64,000 bases of DNA from Hypomesus transpacificus. Lineage: Eukaryota > Chordata > Actinopteri > Osmeriformes > Osmeridae. Location of the stretch: the NCBI RefSeq assembly GCF_021917145.1, contig NC_061073.1, forward strand, positions 9,971,211 through 10,035,210, written 5' to 3'. The translations under genes were made by a program, and so were the position numbers. Below, piece after piece: positions 33,736-47,500 of this stretch (positions within the stretch are counted from its first letter, which is position 1; each line of letters begins with the position of its first letter). The notes below the pieces were generated by a model. It made no database searches and was not told the DNA's origin. It was given only the letters and a program-made list of their open reading frames with translations.

Positions 33736-34390
33736 TAGCATATTTATTGGCTAACTGTACTTATCATTATTTTGACTGAAAGTTAAGGAAAATAACATAC
33801 TGTTTTATGTACCATGTGTACCTGCTGGTAAATACAGACCTTTCCTTGACCAAAAATACAGTTACAAATATGATCTATGATCTTCTGCTGTTCTTTCTAC
33901 AGTACATACACTATTTGTGGTTTGCTTTGGATAAGTGTCTGCTAAATGAATCAAACTTTTTGTGCATTACAAAATGTAATGATGTACCCATCATTATTGT
34001 GTAAAACATTGTACATTTCATGAATCATCTGTATCTGCAATGAGTATTGTGGTAGTTCAGTAGTTGCAGTCCTTCAGACGGGGGTAAGTTCCACGGTATA
34101 ATGTGACGCTTCTACCAGACAGCTGAGGAGACTGCACACAGACTGTTGGACCAGGAGGAACACTGCTGTGACTCATGCAGGCTCTACCTCCAGCATACTG
34201 TGTACATCATCTCTGTACGTTACTAGATCAATTACTACTCATCATTAATCACTCACTGAGATCCTTCATGGCAGAAGTTCCTGAACTGTGATACCATTCA
34301 CAGCGTCTCTAATGTAATATACTGTATTACTGTCTTTGAACAGGCTGGGCATTCTTTTCCTGACAGGGATTGACCCAAGGATCTGTGAGC

Positions 34391-34396
<6 letters not shown>

Positions 34397-34426
<30 letters not shown>

Positions 34427-34563
34427 AAGACTGTGTGATGATCCTCCTGTCCCGGTGATAACGGGCTGGGATGGCAGCCAAGGCCTGGATTCATGTTTGA
34501 GGAATGCTCAGTGACAGGGTAGTGTGTCACAGCCTGCAGCTGTGGACAGCCCTACAGAGAAGA

Positions 34564-34612
<49 letters not shown>
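34397..34612. repeat. Microsatellites (CA)n at 34397-34422 and (CT)n(CA)n at 34565-34616
   Basis: Simple dinucleotide runs. The surrounding spacer 33736-35450 shows no exon; a further TG-rich stretch lies at 35040-35117, and a four-fold CCAGCGAGCCC repeat near 34763-34818. Confidence 0.9.
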
Positions 34613-34617
<5 letters not shown>

Positions 34618-35450
34618 GAAATCCATAGCCCCTAGCACTGACTTGCTGCAAGGTTTTACCGTTAATATATGTACATTTCTCTCAGGTCTACCTGGGATCA
34701 TGCTTGTCTGAAGGACTACTGTACATCTCGTTACACTTTGATGTTGTTGGCCTGATAGAAACCAGCGAGCCCGAAACCAGCGAGCCCAAAGCCAGCGAGC
34801 CCAAAGCCAGCGAGCCCAAGGAGACAGGAGAGCTCCTGCTGGGGCCCTGTGCCCCCCCACTCCCCTGAAAGAGCTGCTCCTCCTGATCACCAGAGCAGGC
34901 CGGCCGCCCCTCGCCCGGCTGGGAGAGGCGAGCGCTTCCTTTGTCCAGAGTGTCATGAGCAAAGACTTAGCAACACTCTACGAGTGAACGGCATGGCGCG
35001 TCACCATAGAAACGGCTGTAACCATGTTGTCGGCCCTTTGTGTGTGTGGCTGTGTGTATGTCTGTGGGTGAGTGTGTGTGTGTATGTGTGTCTGTGTGTC
35101 TGTGAGTGTGTGTGTGTAAAGGGAGGGAGGGGAGAACATGAGGGCAGGACAAAAGAGGAGAGTGTGCTTAGAGACATGGGATTCTACATGAGGCCACTCA
35201 CAGTGCAAGTCTCAGCAGACCTGAAGGACCACAGACCATGAGATGCTATCATAGTGTTGGGTTAGGGTTAGTCCTGTTGACCAGGCACAGGAGGGAACAC
35301 AGTGTTGGGTTAGGGTTAGTCCTGTTGCTCAGGCACAGGAGGGAACACAGTGGAAGGTAATCACTTACATATGACTCCACATTGATCTTCACACACTGGA
35401 TGAATATGGCATCTGATAACCAACATGTCTTCGTTGCATTGAAGTTGAAC

Positions 35451-35647
35451 TTTTACATTTACATTTAGTCATTTAGCAGACGCTCTTATCCAGAGCGACT
35501 TACAGTAAGTACAGGGACATTCCCCTTGAGGCAAGTAGGGTGAAGTGCCTTGCCCAGGGACGCAACTTCATTTTGCACGGCCAGGAATCGAACCAGCAAC
35601 CTTCTGATTGGTAGGCCGATTCCCTAACCACTCAGCCATCTGACACC
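35451..35647 (-). mobile_element. tRNA-derived SINE, complete copy, minus strand
   Basis: Read on the - strand: a tRNA-like head with an A-box in GATGGCTGAGTGGTTAGGGA and a B-box in GGTTGCTGGTTCGATTCC. A body (TTGGGCA-like, CACTTCACCCTACTTGCC, GGAATGTCCCTGTACTTAC) and the tail CTGGATAAGAGCGTCTGCTA then AATGACTAAATGTAAATG follow. It is the same family as the + strand copy at 39281-39478. Confidence 0.9.
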
Positions 35648-35989
35648 CACAACTGTTGTTTTGAGTAGTTGTCCCTGTTCCTCCATCATGGTTCATTCCA
35701 TAACCATTGTCTATTCTGAGACCAAATGTTGTTTGTGTTTGTGACCAAACAGACAGCTCCTAATTGTTTCCTGCTAATCCTGCGCTTTTAGCAAATCGGG
35801 GTGAGATTGAGATGTGGAGATGGGGGAGATGGTGGGGGATTGAGGCGGCTGGATTAGTGGATTTGGGGTGGTGTATCGTCTTACACCCCTGTCCCCCCGC
35901 CCACCTCTCACCCCCCAGGGAAGACCACATGACCCTACAGCACCAACAGAAAGAGAGGGAAAGATGTTGTCTGAGCACTCAATGAGAAC

Positions 35990-36343
35990 CACATGTACTG
36001 CAGGAGGAGGAGAGGAGGAGGGGAGGAGGGGTATCAGGGGGAGGGAGGGAGGGCAGTGGGGAAAGGGGGCAGTGACTAAAGTCTGGTCTCTAGGATAGAA
36101 GAGAGAGTGGCGCTTTAAGCTGGGCTGGTATTCTCTCCAGACTGCGTGGGGGACAGGAGCTGTGTGTACGCTACAGTGTGTGAGAGGCAGAGGTGTTGTT
36201 AGAGAGAGAAAGGGAAGGGAGGGCAGAAACCACCCCGGACAGCGTACAGAACCCGTGGGCTGGGAGCAGTGCTGGAGAGACACTGACTTTGTGGAGCAAC
36301 ATTGTGTTTTTATTTTCACATTAGTGAAGGAGAACGAACAACC
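35990..36343 (+). promoter_or_regulatory. Putative promoter/5' UTR of lsp1
   Basis: Purine-rich (GGAGGAGGAGAGG...) and moderately GC-rich sequence directly before the lsp1 start codon. No TATA box is evident. The exact transcription start cannot be placed from sequence. The ATG context is AACAACCATGT. Confidence 0.4.
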
Positions 36344-39300
36344 ATGTCAGGTGCAATCCTGAGAAGAAACTCCAGCAAGCAAGGTTTACAGAACCTGCTG
36401 AGGTAAGCACCGTGTCAAAACTGTTTTTAGGACCAAAGTTAAGTCATTCAAGGTAGTCAAGTCAATGAAGTCTGTGTTTTAGTTAAGCTGTTGTTGGGAA
36501 TTTGAGGTTACGTAAACAATGTGATTATTGTCTTTGTTCTTTAGACAACATTCAACATTCTACTTTTACTGACTAGAGAGAGGCAGAGTTGAACTCTCAA
36601 ATCAGATATTTACTGTAATCACAAGGTTTTGTGATCTTCATATTAGTGGGAACATGTCATCCCTCAACTTACAGTATCTCTGGATAAATCATGTTGACTC
36701 AGTTGGTAATGCTGAAACTGAAAACCAATCTTGGCATTCCCCTTAAAACTAATATTTCCCAGAGTCCAAACCACTTCAGAGAATGAGCATGTGTGTTGGG
36801 CATGGTAGGCACTCCTACTAATGAATATCTCTGGCTGTCTCAGCTTTGGTTGAGCTTTTAGGTAAACATGTTTGCCTGATAACAGACCAGACGGATTACT
36901 GTGTTTTGGGTCACATTGTGAGAATGTGTGTGTGTGTGCACCTCAGCTCTGATTACAGACAGGAATTCAGTGACCAGCATTCTGTGTTAATCTCCTGGGA
37001 CTGAACCTGGTCATGGTATAGTGCTGTGTTGTTGATTTATTGCACTCCTTGTGTGTGTGTGTGTGTGTGTGTGCGTGTGTGTTTGTGTGTGTGTTTCGGA
37101 GACGTGGGAAGAAGAAAAAAATAAAAACAAGTAAAAACAAGAGAGAGAGGAGAGACAGAGGAGAGAAACAGAGAGAGGAGAGAGACAGAGAGGAGAGAGA
37201 CAGAGACCGAGAGACAGAGAGAGAGGAGAGACAGAGAGAGGAGAGAGACAGAGAGAGGAGAGAGACAGAGACCGAGAGACAGAGAGAGAGGAGAGAGAGA
37301 GAGACCGTGCCTCCAACTCTCCTGATAATTGAGGCTGAGGGAAACTGGGCCAGCGAGCGGGGTCAGAGGTCAGGGGTGACATGGCTGGGCCCTTTGTTAG
37401 GGGGTTCCTCCCTGGTGGCGACATGCCTGACCTTAACCCTCCCTTCCAGCATGTTCTCTGTGGGAGAGAACCAGTAGATGAGCAGAGGTGCTCTGTAAAC
37501 TGACACCTTCCATTGAAAGCAGATTCAGGGATCAGTCAACACAATGCTGGAGGAAAACACTCAAGAAACAGCCAGGAGAGGTAACACAAGCCCAATGCTG
37601 GGAGGCCCAGGCATGTTCAGCAGCCCTACGAATGGTAGATTTGATATCCTGCATTACATTTACAGATCAGCAGAACGTGATTGGGAAGGTGTGTGGAAAC
37701 AGAAACACAATAACCAGTTCTCACTAACAAAGAAAAAGGTGATTTCTTCACTCTGTGATGAAAACTCACATTTAGGCGGGTGCGTTTAGTAGTGAGCTCC
37801 TGGTGTTCCTGCGTTGTGTGTTGGAGGGTCTTGGAACACAGGTGTGCCGTGTTAGACAGCTGAGAGCTGCTGTTTCCCTGCCTCCTTACAGGGGCTCTCA
37901 GACCCTGTCCAGGGCTGCCCGCTCCCCTGCCTCCTTACAGGGGCTCTCAGACCCTGTCCAGAGCTGCCCGCTCCCCTGCCTCCTTACAGGGGCTCTCAGA
38001 CCCTGTCCAGAGCTGCCCGCTCCCCTGCCTCCTTACAGGGGCTCTCAGACCCTGTCCAGAGCTGCCCGCTCCCCTGCCTCCTTACAGGGGCTCTCAGACC
38101 CTGTCCAGAGCTGCCCGCTCCCCTGCCTCTCCACCAGGGGACTACTCATCTCACTGGCATGCATTCATCTCTCTGAGACTCATGCCAGTTGCATGTATGT
38201 ACAAATAGTGTACAGCTGTTATACTTGAGAACCAGTTCTTTAATGACCTACAGCCCTGGATAAAATGCTGCAAATTCTCCCCCTCTGCTATGTAGTGCTT
38301 CTAACTCTAACTCTTTACAGTTTTAGAGAGGGGGGGATGTTGGCACAAAGTAAATTTCATTTAATGGAAGCGTATTTGGAAAATAAAGAATGAGAGTTTC
38401 TTCAGGTTGGATGTTGAGATGCACGTCTGCTAACGCTGTAAGGACCCTCTCAGAGAGAGGATGACATCACCCTCTACCACCGCAAAAGAGGCACATTGCT
38501 CAGAAAACGTTTTAGGCAGTACTAATCGCCTCAGATGACTCACATTGAGACATTCTTCAGGTATTTTGAGACGAAACTGTGATAGGTTGACTTGTTTGAA
38601 ATCTTGAAGTATTCAATTTGTTTCCAGTTCCTGTTTATATACATCTTCTCCTCAGTTTGTAAAACAAAGTAAGGTTTATACCAAATCCACGATAGTTTCT
38701 ATTTGAAAAATCTCTGTCATAATCCGAGGTATCTTAAGTCCAGAACCTCTTAAAGTGGTGTTTTTCACTTTTTGTAAGTCAGTGGGTCAGAGAGGTCATG
38801 TGGGGCTGATCTGTTTCGAATCAGCCAAGAGAAAGCAACCCAGGCCCCCCATCTCTCGTCCTATCCTACAGAACACTACTGCAGTAGTGGTATGTCATTC
38901 AGGATCTGTCCAGGTATGAGAAACGTTCAGTTTTGCTCTCGTCTTTCCTAAACTGTATCGACAGACCCTCACTGCAGGCCCTGCTGTGACCCCTGACCCT
39001 GCCCGGGTGACTGGCTGTGCTCTGTTTACGATACAGGGGAGATAAGGCCGTCAGGAATGCGGGGGCTCCTCCTGGTGAGTGCAGGGGCCAGTGAGCCCTC
39101 TGCAGCATGCTCTGTACACATATGCCTGTGTGCCCGGCTAAAGGTTGTCCACAGTGTAAAGTAAACACTGGAGTTTCTCCCTCACCTCACATTATGCTCT
39201 AAATATGCAATACTTAAGAAGATCGCCAGTGATGTCACCTTGTTGAGATTCCTGCTCGATAAGATAAGACACAAAAACGTGGGAGTCAGATGGCTGAGCG

Positions 39301-42300
39301 GTGAGGGAGTCGGTCTAGTAATCCGAAGGTTGCTGGATCAATTCCCCGCCGTGCCAAATGACGTTGTGTCCTTGGGCAAGGCACTTCACCCTACTTGCCT
39401 CGGGGGGAATGTCCCTGTATTTACTGTAAGTCGCTCTGGATAAGAGCGTCTGCTAAATGACTAAATGTAAATGTAAAAACAAACACTAAAGAATCCCGAA
39501 ACCATAAAATCCCTTCAAACAAGACAGGAGGGCGAAACAGATTTACTGTAAACAGTAATCGCACAGTCACACCTGACTATCTCCCAGCAAGGACAGTTGA
39601 ATTTCGTCAGAATGTTCCGTTGACACAGGTGATGAACGATAGACTTTTAGAGTAAAAAAAAAGAACCTTTGCCTAGACCCCACAGGCAGATAAAGCTGTG
39701 AGGAGTCTGGGCTTCCAGCCTGCCTGCGCTGAGGAAATGAGCAGTGATCCGTTTGTGCTCTGAACAGGGGGCGCGACACCCAGCCATAACAATGTGATGA
39801 CTGGCTGCCAGCTAACAGGAGACCCTGACTCGTCAGTTGGACACCCAACGTCCCTGGCAACACACCCCACGTCCCTGGCAACACAGTCAGACCGCTGTCT
39901 GTCCGGTCAGCATGAGGGGCTGTGTGGAAATGGCCAGGTGCAGTGTGTGGTGGTGTTTCTCTGAGGTGTGCAGTGTGTGGCGGTGTTTCTCTGAAGTGTG
40001 CAGTGTGTGGTGGTGTTTCTCTGAGGTGTGCAGTGTGTGGTGGTGTCTCTCTGAGGTGTGCAGTGTGTGATGGTGTTTCTCTGAGCTGTGCAGTGTGTGG
40101 TGGTGTTTCTCTGAGCTGTGCAGAGTGTGATGGTGTTTCTCTGAAGTGTGCAGTGTGTGGTGGTGTTTCTCTGAGGTGTGCAGTGTGTGGAGGTGTTTCT
40201 CTGAGGTGTGCAGTGTGTGGTGGTGTTTCTCTGAGGTGTGCAGTGTGTGGTGGTGTTTCTTTGAGGTGTGCAGTGTGTGGTGGTGTTTCTCTGAGGTGTG
40301 CAGTGCGTGGTGGTGTTTCTTTGAGGTGTGCAGTGTGTGGTGGTGTTTCTCTGAGGTGTGCAGTGTGTGGTGGTGTTTCTCTGAGCTGTGCAGTGTGTGG
40401 TGGTGTTTCTCTGAGCTGTGCAGTGTGTGGTGGTGTTTCTCTGAGGTGTGCAGTGTGTAGTGGTGTTTCTCTGATGTGTGCAGTGTGTGGTGGTGTTTCT
40501 CTGAGCTGTGCAGTGTGTGGTGGTGTTTCTCTGAGGTGTGCAGTGTGTGGTCGTGTTTTTCTGAGCTGTGCAGTGTGCACAGCACTGCCTGGGAGACGAA
40601 CCAGGAGGTTTTTTAAGAAGAATTTTTACGGGTTTGATTTTGAACAAGTGAGGTCATACCACATTCTCAGAAGCTCATCTTAGCTTGCAGGGATCACTCG
40701 GACGACATATAATTAAGATGCCTTTTCTTATCTTGTCATGCTCAACATAAGGTATGTTTCTAAACTGACACATTTTTGTAAGGCCTTCGTCAGGTAGTAA
40801 CTATTGTGAATTGCTCTAAGCTTGTTTGGGTTCTGTCTTAAGTCCTGCAGTCTTTGTATAAACATTTCTATGTGATTAAATGACCTCCACAACTGTTGAA
40901 ACTTGTTTCAAAGACAACAATGACCCAATTCCAGAAAGGTTTCCCATCCCGCCTCCGCGTCTTCAGTGTCTGTGTAACAGATCCTGGCAGACCTGGAAAT
41001 GAAATCATTTGGGATTATGTCATTGTTCAACAAGACAGTGACAACAACTACTCTTAAGAAAAGTTCTCAGAGTGCACAATCTTTGTTTTGCCTTAAGATG
41101 AAATGAGTCCAGCTTCCTGTGAATGGCCTCTGTGACCGCAGTTAAGAAAACTACAGACAAGTACAAACATAACATAACTGTACAAACGACTCACCGAGCT
41201 TTAACTGAATGGGTGTTCAGGGCGTGTGGTCGTGTGCGTTTGTGAAAGAGGCCACCAGGCAGACAGAAGGTATGTGACTCAGAAGGTGTGACACATTTCC
41301 CCAGTGGCGGGAAAGCTGCAAGGTTTTCCCTGTCTGATCCATCACAGGGGTCAAAGGTCACGAGTCTTCTGGTCTAACAATGACAGCATGCTTTCAAGTC
41401 TTTAACAGCCAGGTGTCATAATTAACATGGGGGCTTCAGTGGGGAAATGAACTACTGAAGTGATTCCTAAGTTCCCATTTGTTGGATTAACATTCAACGG
41501 CGCCAGTAGAACTGGGGGTTACAGACTTTTGCCTGAAGTAGAACAGAGCAGTAGTGACTTTTATTCAGGACTTGATGATTTATGGAAATGTGGGGCCAAA
41601 CCGTACCAGACACAAGCTGGTGTTTCCAGTTGTATATAGCTTGATATATAACCTTACACTGAAACACTTTCCTCTTACAGAATCGGAATCTGATTTATTG
41701 CCAAGTAATTACACATTTCAATAATTTGCTATCGTAGATTGGTGCATAACAATAAAGACAGTAAGTAAGTAATTTTGAGAAAGATTAAACAAATACTGTA
41801 ATAAAACAAGTACTGTTTTACACCCAAAAGACATTCCTGTACACACTAACCTCAGGTGTGATTCGTTTGACCCAGGGCACTTCCTGCCTCTGCTGATCAC
41901 ACCTGTATCAGCTGCCCTGCCTGCCTCTGCTGATCACACCTGTATCAGCTGCCCTGCCTGCCTCTGCTGATCACACCTGTATCAGCTGCCCTGCCTGCCT
42001 CTGCTGATCACACCTGTATCAGCTGCCCTGCCTGCCTCTGCTGATCACACCTGTATCAGCTGCCCTGCCTGCCTCTGCTGATCACACCTGTATCAGCTGC
42101 CCTGCCTGCCTCTGCTGATCACACCTGTATCAGCTGCCCTGCCTCTGCTGCAGCAGCAGACCTCTGACAGGCAGCGAGCCCAGGCTTGCCTTCCTCCCCC
42201 TCCTCCTCCCCCTCCTCCTCCCCCTCCTCCTCCCCTCCTCCTCCCCCAACTTTAGCATACAGTAGAAGGACAAGGAATTAGAAAATAGGTCACTTAGAAT

Positions 42301-44458
42301 GGAAACAGATTTTGGATGATTGAATGAGGCATTAGTAATCCTGATGATTTCAAACCAGTCAGTGAAAGATGAATCACCTTGTCTGGGTCACATGTCTGAC
42401 CTGTGCTGAGGATGACATCATCCTAGAATATTGATGAAAGGGAAAATATTTGGTGAGGGCGGTGAAGTGTGGTTGGACAGCATTCAGTCCTGTCTCACTC
42501 CTCACCCCAAAGCCCTGAGATGGAAGCCGTGTTTTCTTGCACGGTCTGCCTATTTAAACAGGATATAGAAAGTGAAATGGCACATTGATCCAAAAATTTG
42601 AATGTTTCCAGCTGACTCGGACTGTACACGATCTGTGCCACAGAGACAAAGTCAGCATAATGACAGAGTGACCCAGATCCAGCTGCATTCTGACCTCCCC
42701 TTCGAGCCCTCTCCCTCGCTTCCTCTCCCCCACACCAGGCTGCTCTCGCTGCCCTGGCTGGTGAGCTAATGCTGGGATGACAACACAGGAAGGAGAGGAG
42801 GAGCTGGGCCTCGGCAGAGGGGGAGCAGGGCTCATTTAGCAACTTGAAAGTTAAAAGCTGTAAAAAAAGACCTAATGGACGTCAATATGACCCCGAGATA
42901 AAAGACAGCATGTGTGGCTTGCTGGAGGGTCAGAGGTCATGCCCTGAGCCTCTGAGATAGACTTTTAGAGGCTGTGGTAAATCAGAGAGCCTCCAGAAAC
43001 AGATGGGGTGATCAGGTGGTGACACAGCACCCGGGACCCATTAGCTTCCTATTAGTGACCTGAACTGCAGTTAATTGGCCCAAGCCAAATGGATATGAGA
43101 GTCGTACTACGACGCCAACCCACCAGTCAGTCCTGCTGTTTTTCTGCTTCAAGCAGATAGGCTGTCCCTCACCACAGACACAGACAAACAGACACACAAC
43201 ACACAGAAAAACAGACACACAGACAAACGGACACACAGCACACAGGCACACAGACAAACAGAAACACTGACACACCCTAAGCTATTCTTCGTCCCAAGAC
43301 ACGGTTTACATATTTGTCATGATGAATGGGTGTTATTGCACACTGCTAACTCTGGGTGAGGCACACGTGTGTCTGTTGAGATTAACACAGTGATGCTCTG
43401 CCCGGGCGCCATCGCTCATCCTCAGCAAGCAGCACATACGTTCCTGAAACAGATGTCCTGCTGACAGGCTCTCTCCAAGCTATCCCAGCGTCCCTTAACT
43501 GAACAGCCTCATTGTTTGGAGACGCTCTGGGGCTGCCTGCCGAGGAGGCTGGAGGATGATGACTCAGGGAATCCCAGGAATAAAGGAAGGGCTTTGATGA
43601 AGAAGGGAAAACCAAACGTGGTCTTGTGAGGGTTGAAACAGTGTTGTTGTTCTGTGTTCTCTCCAGAGTGACGACCCAGAGGAGCGTGGAGGACGCTGAG
43701 GAGGTTGAGAGGGAGCGCAGGCGGAGGGCACGGGAATCCTTCCGCAGAGGAAGCAGCCCCCCCGGAGGCGTCTCCCAGGACAACGGCACCCCGGCTGAGG
43801 ACGGCATGTCAGTACATCCCTACAGAGCTGCTGAAAACATCATTCAATAAAAACTCACCAGAAGTCGCTATTGGCTCTCTGAAAAGTCGTTAGATTACGT
43901 GATGACGTCATGTATTGTCAGACTTTAGATCTGTAGATGTACAAGGAAGAACAATTACAGATCTGACATATCCCACTTCTATAAACACCGGGAACACTTG
44001 AACACTAAGAAAGGTTAAAGTGACGTCATTCACAAATCGGTACAGGTTATTTGGTTGCTGCCAAACAACAAAACCGGAGATTGCCAAAGTAGCGGAAAGT
44101 TGCAACACTGGCTTTGTATCCATCATCACACATAAATCACTCAATATAGGATTGGAACAACAATTCCCACGCCTCCTGTTCTAACTGTAGTTCTGAGATT
44201 GAAAAATGATCATCAAACTTAGCATCAGGAGTGTTCGTCAAGTTGATTGTTCCCAGTTGTGGTAACATCAACCTAGCCTGTCACAAGAGTGCGACTAAGC
44301 TAGTTCCCTCTTGCTGGCCATATATCCAGGGAAGCTTATGGTACTGTTCTTAGTTAAGAAAAAAAAAACATTACGTAAGAAATGCCATTAATCTTCTTTC
44401 ATCTCCTTATCCTTTCATTTACATACCCTCCCTCCCTCTCTCTCTCTCCTTCTCTCTC

Positions 44459-44502
<44 letters not shown>

Positions 44503-47500
44503 TCTCTCCCTCTCTCTCTCCCTCTGTCTCTCTCTCTCCTCTTTCCCCAAGTGCAGGACACAGCTGCCTTCTCATTACACCATTTTTAAAGAATGTTTAC
44601 TGAGTGTCTTGGAGAACTACTGCCATGTCATAAAGATCTTAGAGTAGTTTTGCACTTTTTAATCTCCGAAGCGTAATTATGGACAATTTATCCAACACCT
44701 TCTCCAAGTAGTGAGAAAGAGGGAGACAAATAAGCCATATATTGAATCAGAGGCTGTGTCTTTCTGTGGTAACTTGCCATGGGGTAGTCCCACTGTAGTC
44801 TGTAATTGTGGCTTGATCAAAGAGAGGCTTGGGAAAGTTCAACAACGGTTTGGAAAGCAAGCTGTTTCTTCTCTGCACCCCTGGGGGAGCAGTGGTACTT
44901 TGCATACTGGTTCAGAAGATCAAATGATAGTCATGTCATCACTGGCCGACTGTAAGGTTGTGTCCGTGACAACCAAGCTCCGTCAGCACCTCACGACCAA
45001 CCAGATTTTGAACTTGTTCTTTGTTTTGAACACAACCACAGTCCTGTTGTAACAGTTCAAACATTCCGCTCCTGCAGGTGTTGTTTAACTGCCAGCCGCC
45101 GCACGCTAACAAGTCGGCATAAACAACATCTAGTACATTACTTCATACGTAAAGCATTCAAACGTTGAAAAGCGTACTTGCTCATTATTCCTTATTAGCC
45201 ATAGAAGTTGTAAAACAAACAACCTGACATATGTTCACATTAGTTTACTTTAGTAGCTAGCTAAACAGCTTAATCAGGTTGGAAATGCCAGTTGCATTCT
45301 TTACACCCAGCTCCCGGCAGGATTAAACCCTTTCATCCCAGGACTTAAAGGAAATAAAGAATGGGACCATCGTTGTGGTAGTGCAAGTAGTTATAAATAG
45401 AATGCTTCACTAATAGAGCTCTCTGTAGAGTGTCGGGGAGTGGAAGAAAGCAGGCGCGCATGTTTGGAGTTACCCGTGGTGACCCTGCTAAAGTTCACAC
45501 TGGGAAAATCTCTGTGGGAAATGGGCCTTGTGGTGCTACAAGAAAAGAGTTTCCATAGTTTTGAAAAGCAGGTGTTTTGATGAAACCAAATATGGTGTGT
45601 AGGTTGATGTAGGTGGCTCTGCATATTTTGTGTGTTGACCAAAAGCAGTTGGTTCAATATTAGCCAACATGAGGGGCATGGGTTGCCCTACCATGAAGTG
45701 CAAAAATGCACTCAATTAACCAGTGACTGAAAATACAAGGCGTGTGGATTTATACTTAATGAATACATAGCTAATGAGTAGGTTACATACTAAATTCTAA
45801 CAGAACTCTTAGGTGTATGGTTTTGGAACATCACTTCTGATTAAGAGCCAGTGATGAATTGGAAAACATGGCACTTCATAAAACACATTCTTTCAGTGCC
45901 ACATAAAAAATCAGGAAAAATGCATTTTGGCCACTACCCCAGTTTTAGGTTGGAAACTATACTGTCAAGGGAGGGAGGTCTATTATCCAGTTGTTTATTC
46001 TGAGGTGTATATCTTTTTTACGTGTAGCATAGTGATCGGGGGAGGGGGGGCTGTTCCATAAAGCGAGTTATTCGGTGAAGTCGTTCTTGCCCCTGGAGTG
46101 TTTAGATCTCACCATGCCCTTTCCCCACTGCCTGACCTGTCGACCTGGGAGAAGAGATGACGGTAAACTACACCGTCTTAGGCAGTCTTACGCCTGTATA
46201 ACGGAGTTAGAACCGTGAAACTCACTCCTCAGGTATGTAATAGGCCCCCCGCGTCAACGAAGAGCTAGCTTTTCTTTGGCGTAGCTGGTAGTGGCCATGC
46301 TTGGCAGATCGGAAGTCGTGCGTACGAGCCCAGCGAGTGGTGAACGAGCCTTGTCGTGACGGAGCGTGGCTACAGCTGTTACATACATACCCGTCACACC
46401 CGTAACTTACCCCACAGCCGGCGTCAGCGGGACTCGTACTGCAAGCATCAACTTTTTACAGAAAGTTTAGTGACCATGTGGTTTATATTTTAGACTGTGA
46501 CGGGTTCTTTTAGTTGTCTTAGCAGAGAAGATGTGCGTTCCCTGTTTACATTTTCTAATCAAATCACTATTATCCTAGCTAGCTGAATAGCGCCGTCAGT
46601 GTCACAAGGGTTGTTAAGATTACCCACATTTTTATTTACCTGTCATAACGGCCTCTTCCTACAATCCTAACCTGTCCATGACCCTTTTCCCCCAATGGTC
46701 CTTTCATTTCATGGCGCTGTAAGAATAATGTTCTGTGATGATGACGTGAATTCTGTGTTACCCAATTAGTTAACTGCAAAATTAATTTGTGATGTAGCGG
46801 AAGTACGTTGGAGGGCAGAGCCAGGCAAAGTTTTGTGAGGCTTGTTGCTTTGTTTTCAACAAACGCGAGTCCGTTTGGCGGCAAACGTGTTTGTTGCGTT
46901 TAGACGAGTTATTTGTTGTGAATAGTCCTCGGGGCAGGTGCAATAGACCTGGCATGTGCCATACACCTGGCACATTTCAACTTCCTACAGGAGCTTGATA
47001 ATCGTGCCACAGACATACACACACACACACACAAAAAATACATTGCCTTAAATACATTTTCATGTGAACTTTCTTTGGTCATCTGCCTGTCTATACCATG
47101 CCAAAACCTTGAGACTGTGTGCTGAACAAAGCAAGGCTTAACATCGTTGTATTGTATTTAACCACGTTAGGACAACCTAAACTAAAACACACACCCACAC
47201 CTCACGGCCACAAGCCACTATGTGGTGAAATCAGGTGTTGATGTCAACCCACCTCAAACCTCTGTGGTTCCAGCTGGGTATCATGCAGCCTAGCCCCTGG
47301 CAGCACAGAACACGCAGCAACAACATGATCAGTGTCCACAGACAGCTTGCTCACTGCAGCTGTTTCCTCGTGTTGTGTTTGCTGTGGTGGCAGCTTGAGG
47401 TGAGCTGTGTGAAGCTCCAGCTGTGGAAGGCTCATCCTGTTATTCACTCCCGCTGGCCACGAGCTGTGTGTGCTCACTGCTAATGTCCGCAGCACTGCTG

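Noticed and set aside
39285..39355. Candidate tRNA gene
   Set aside because: The A- and B-box blocks belong to the head of a SINE: the same body and TAAATGTAAA tail follow, and a second copy lies at 35451-35647.
39567..40683. Long open frames on both strands (His/Thr-rich and Cys-rich)
   Set aside because: Produced by a 30-bp tandem repeat inside lsp1 intron 1; a unit divisible by three keeps all frames open.
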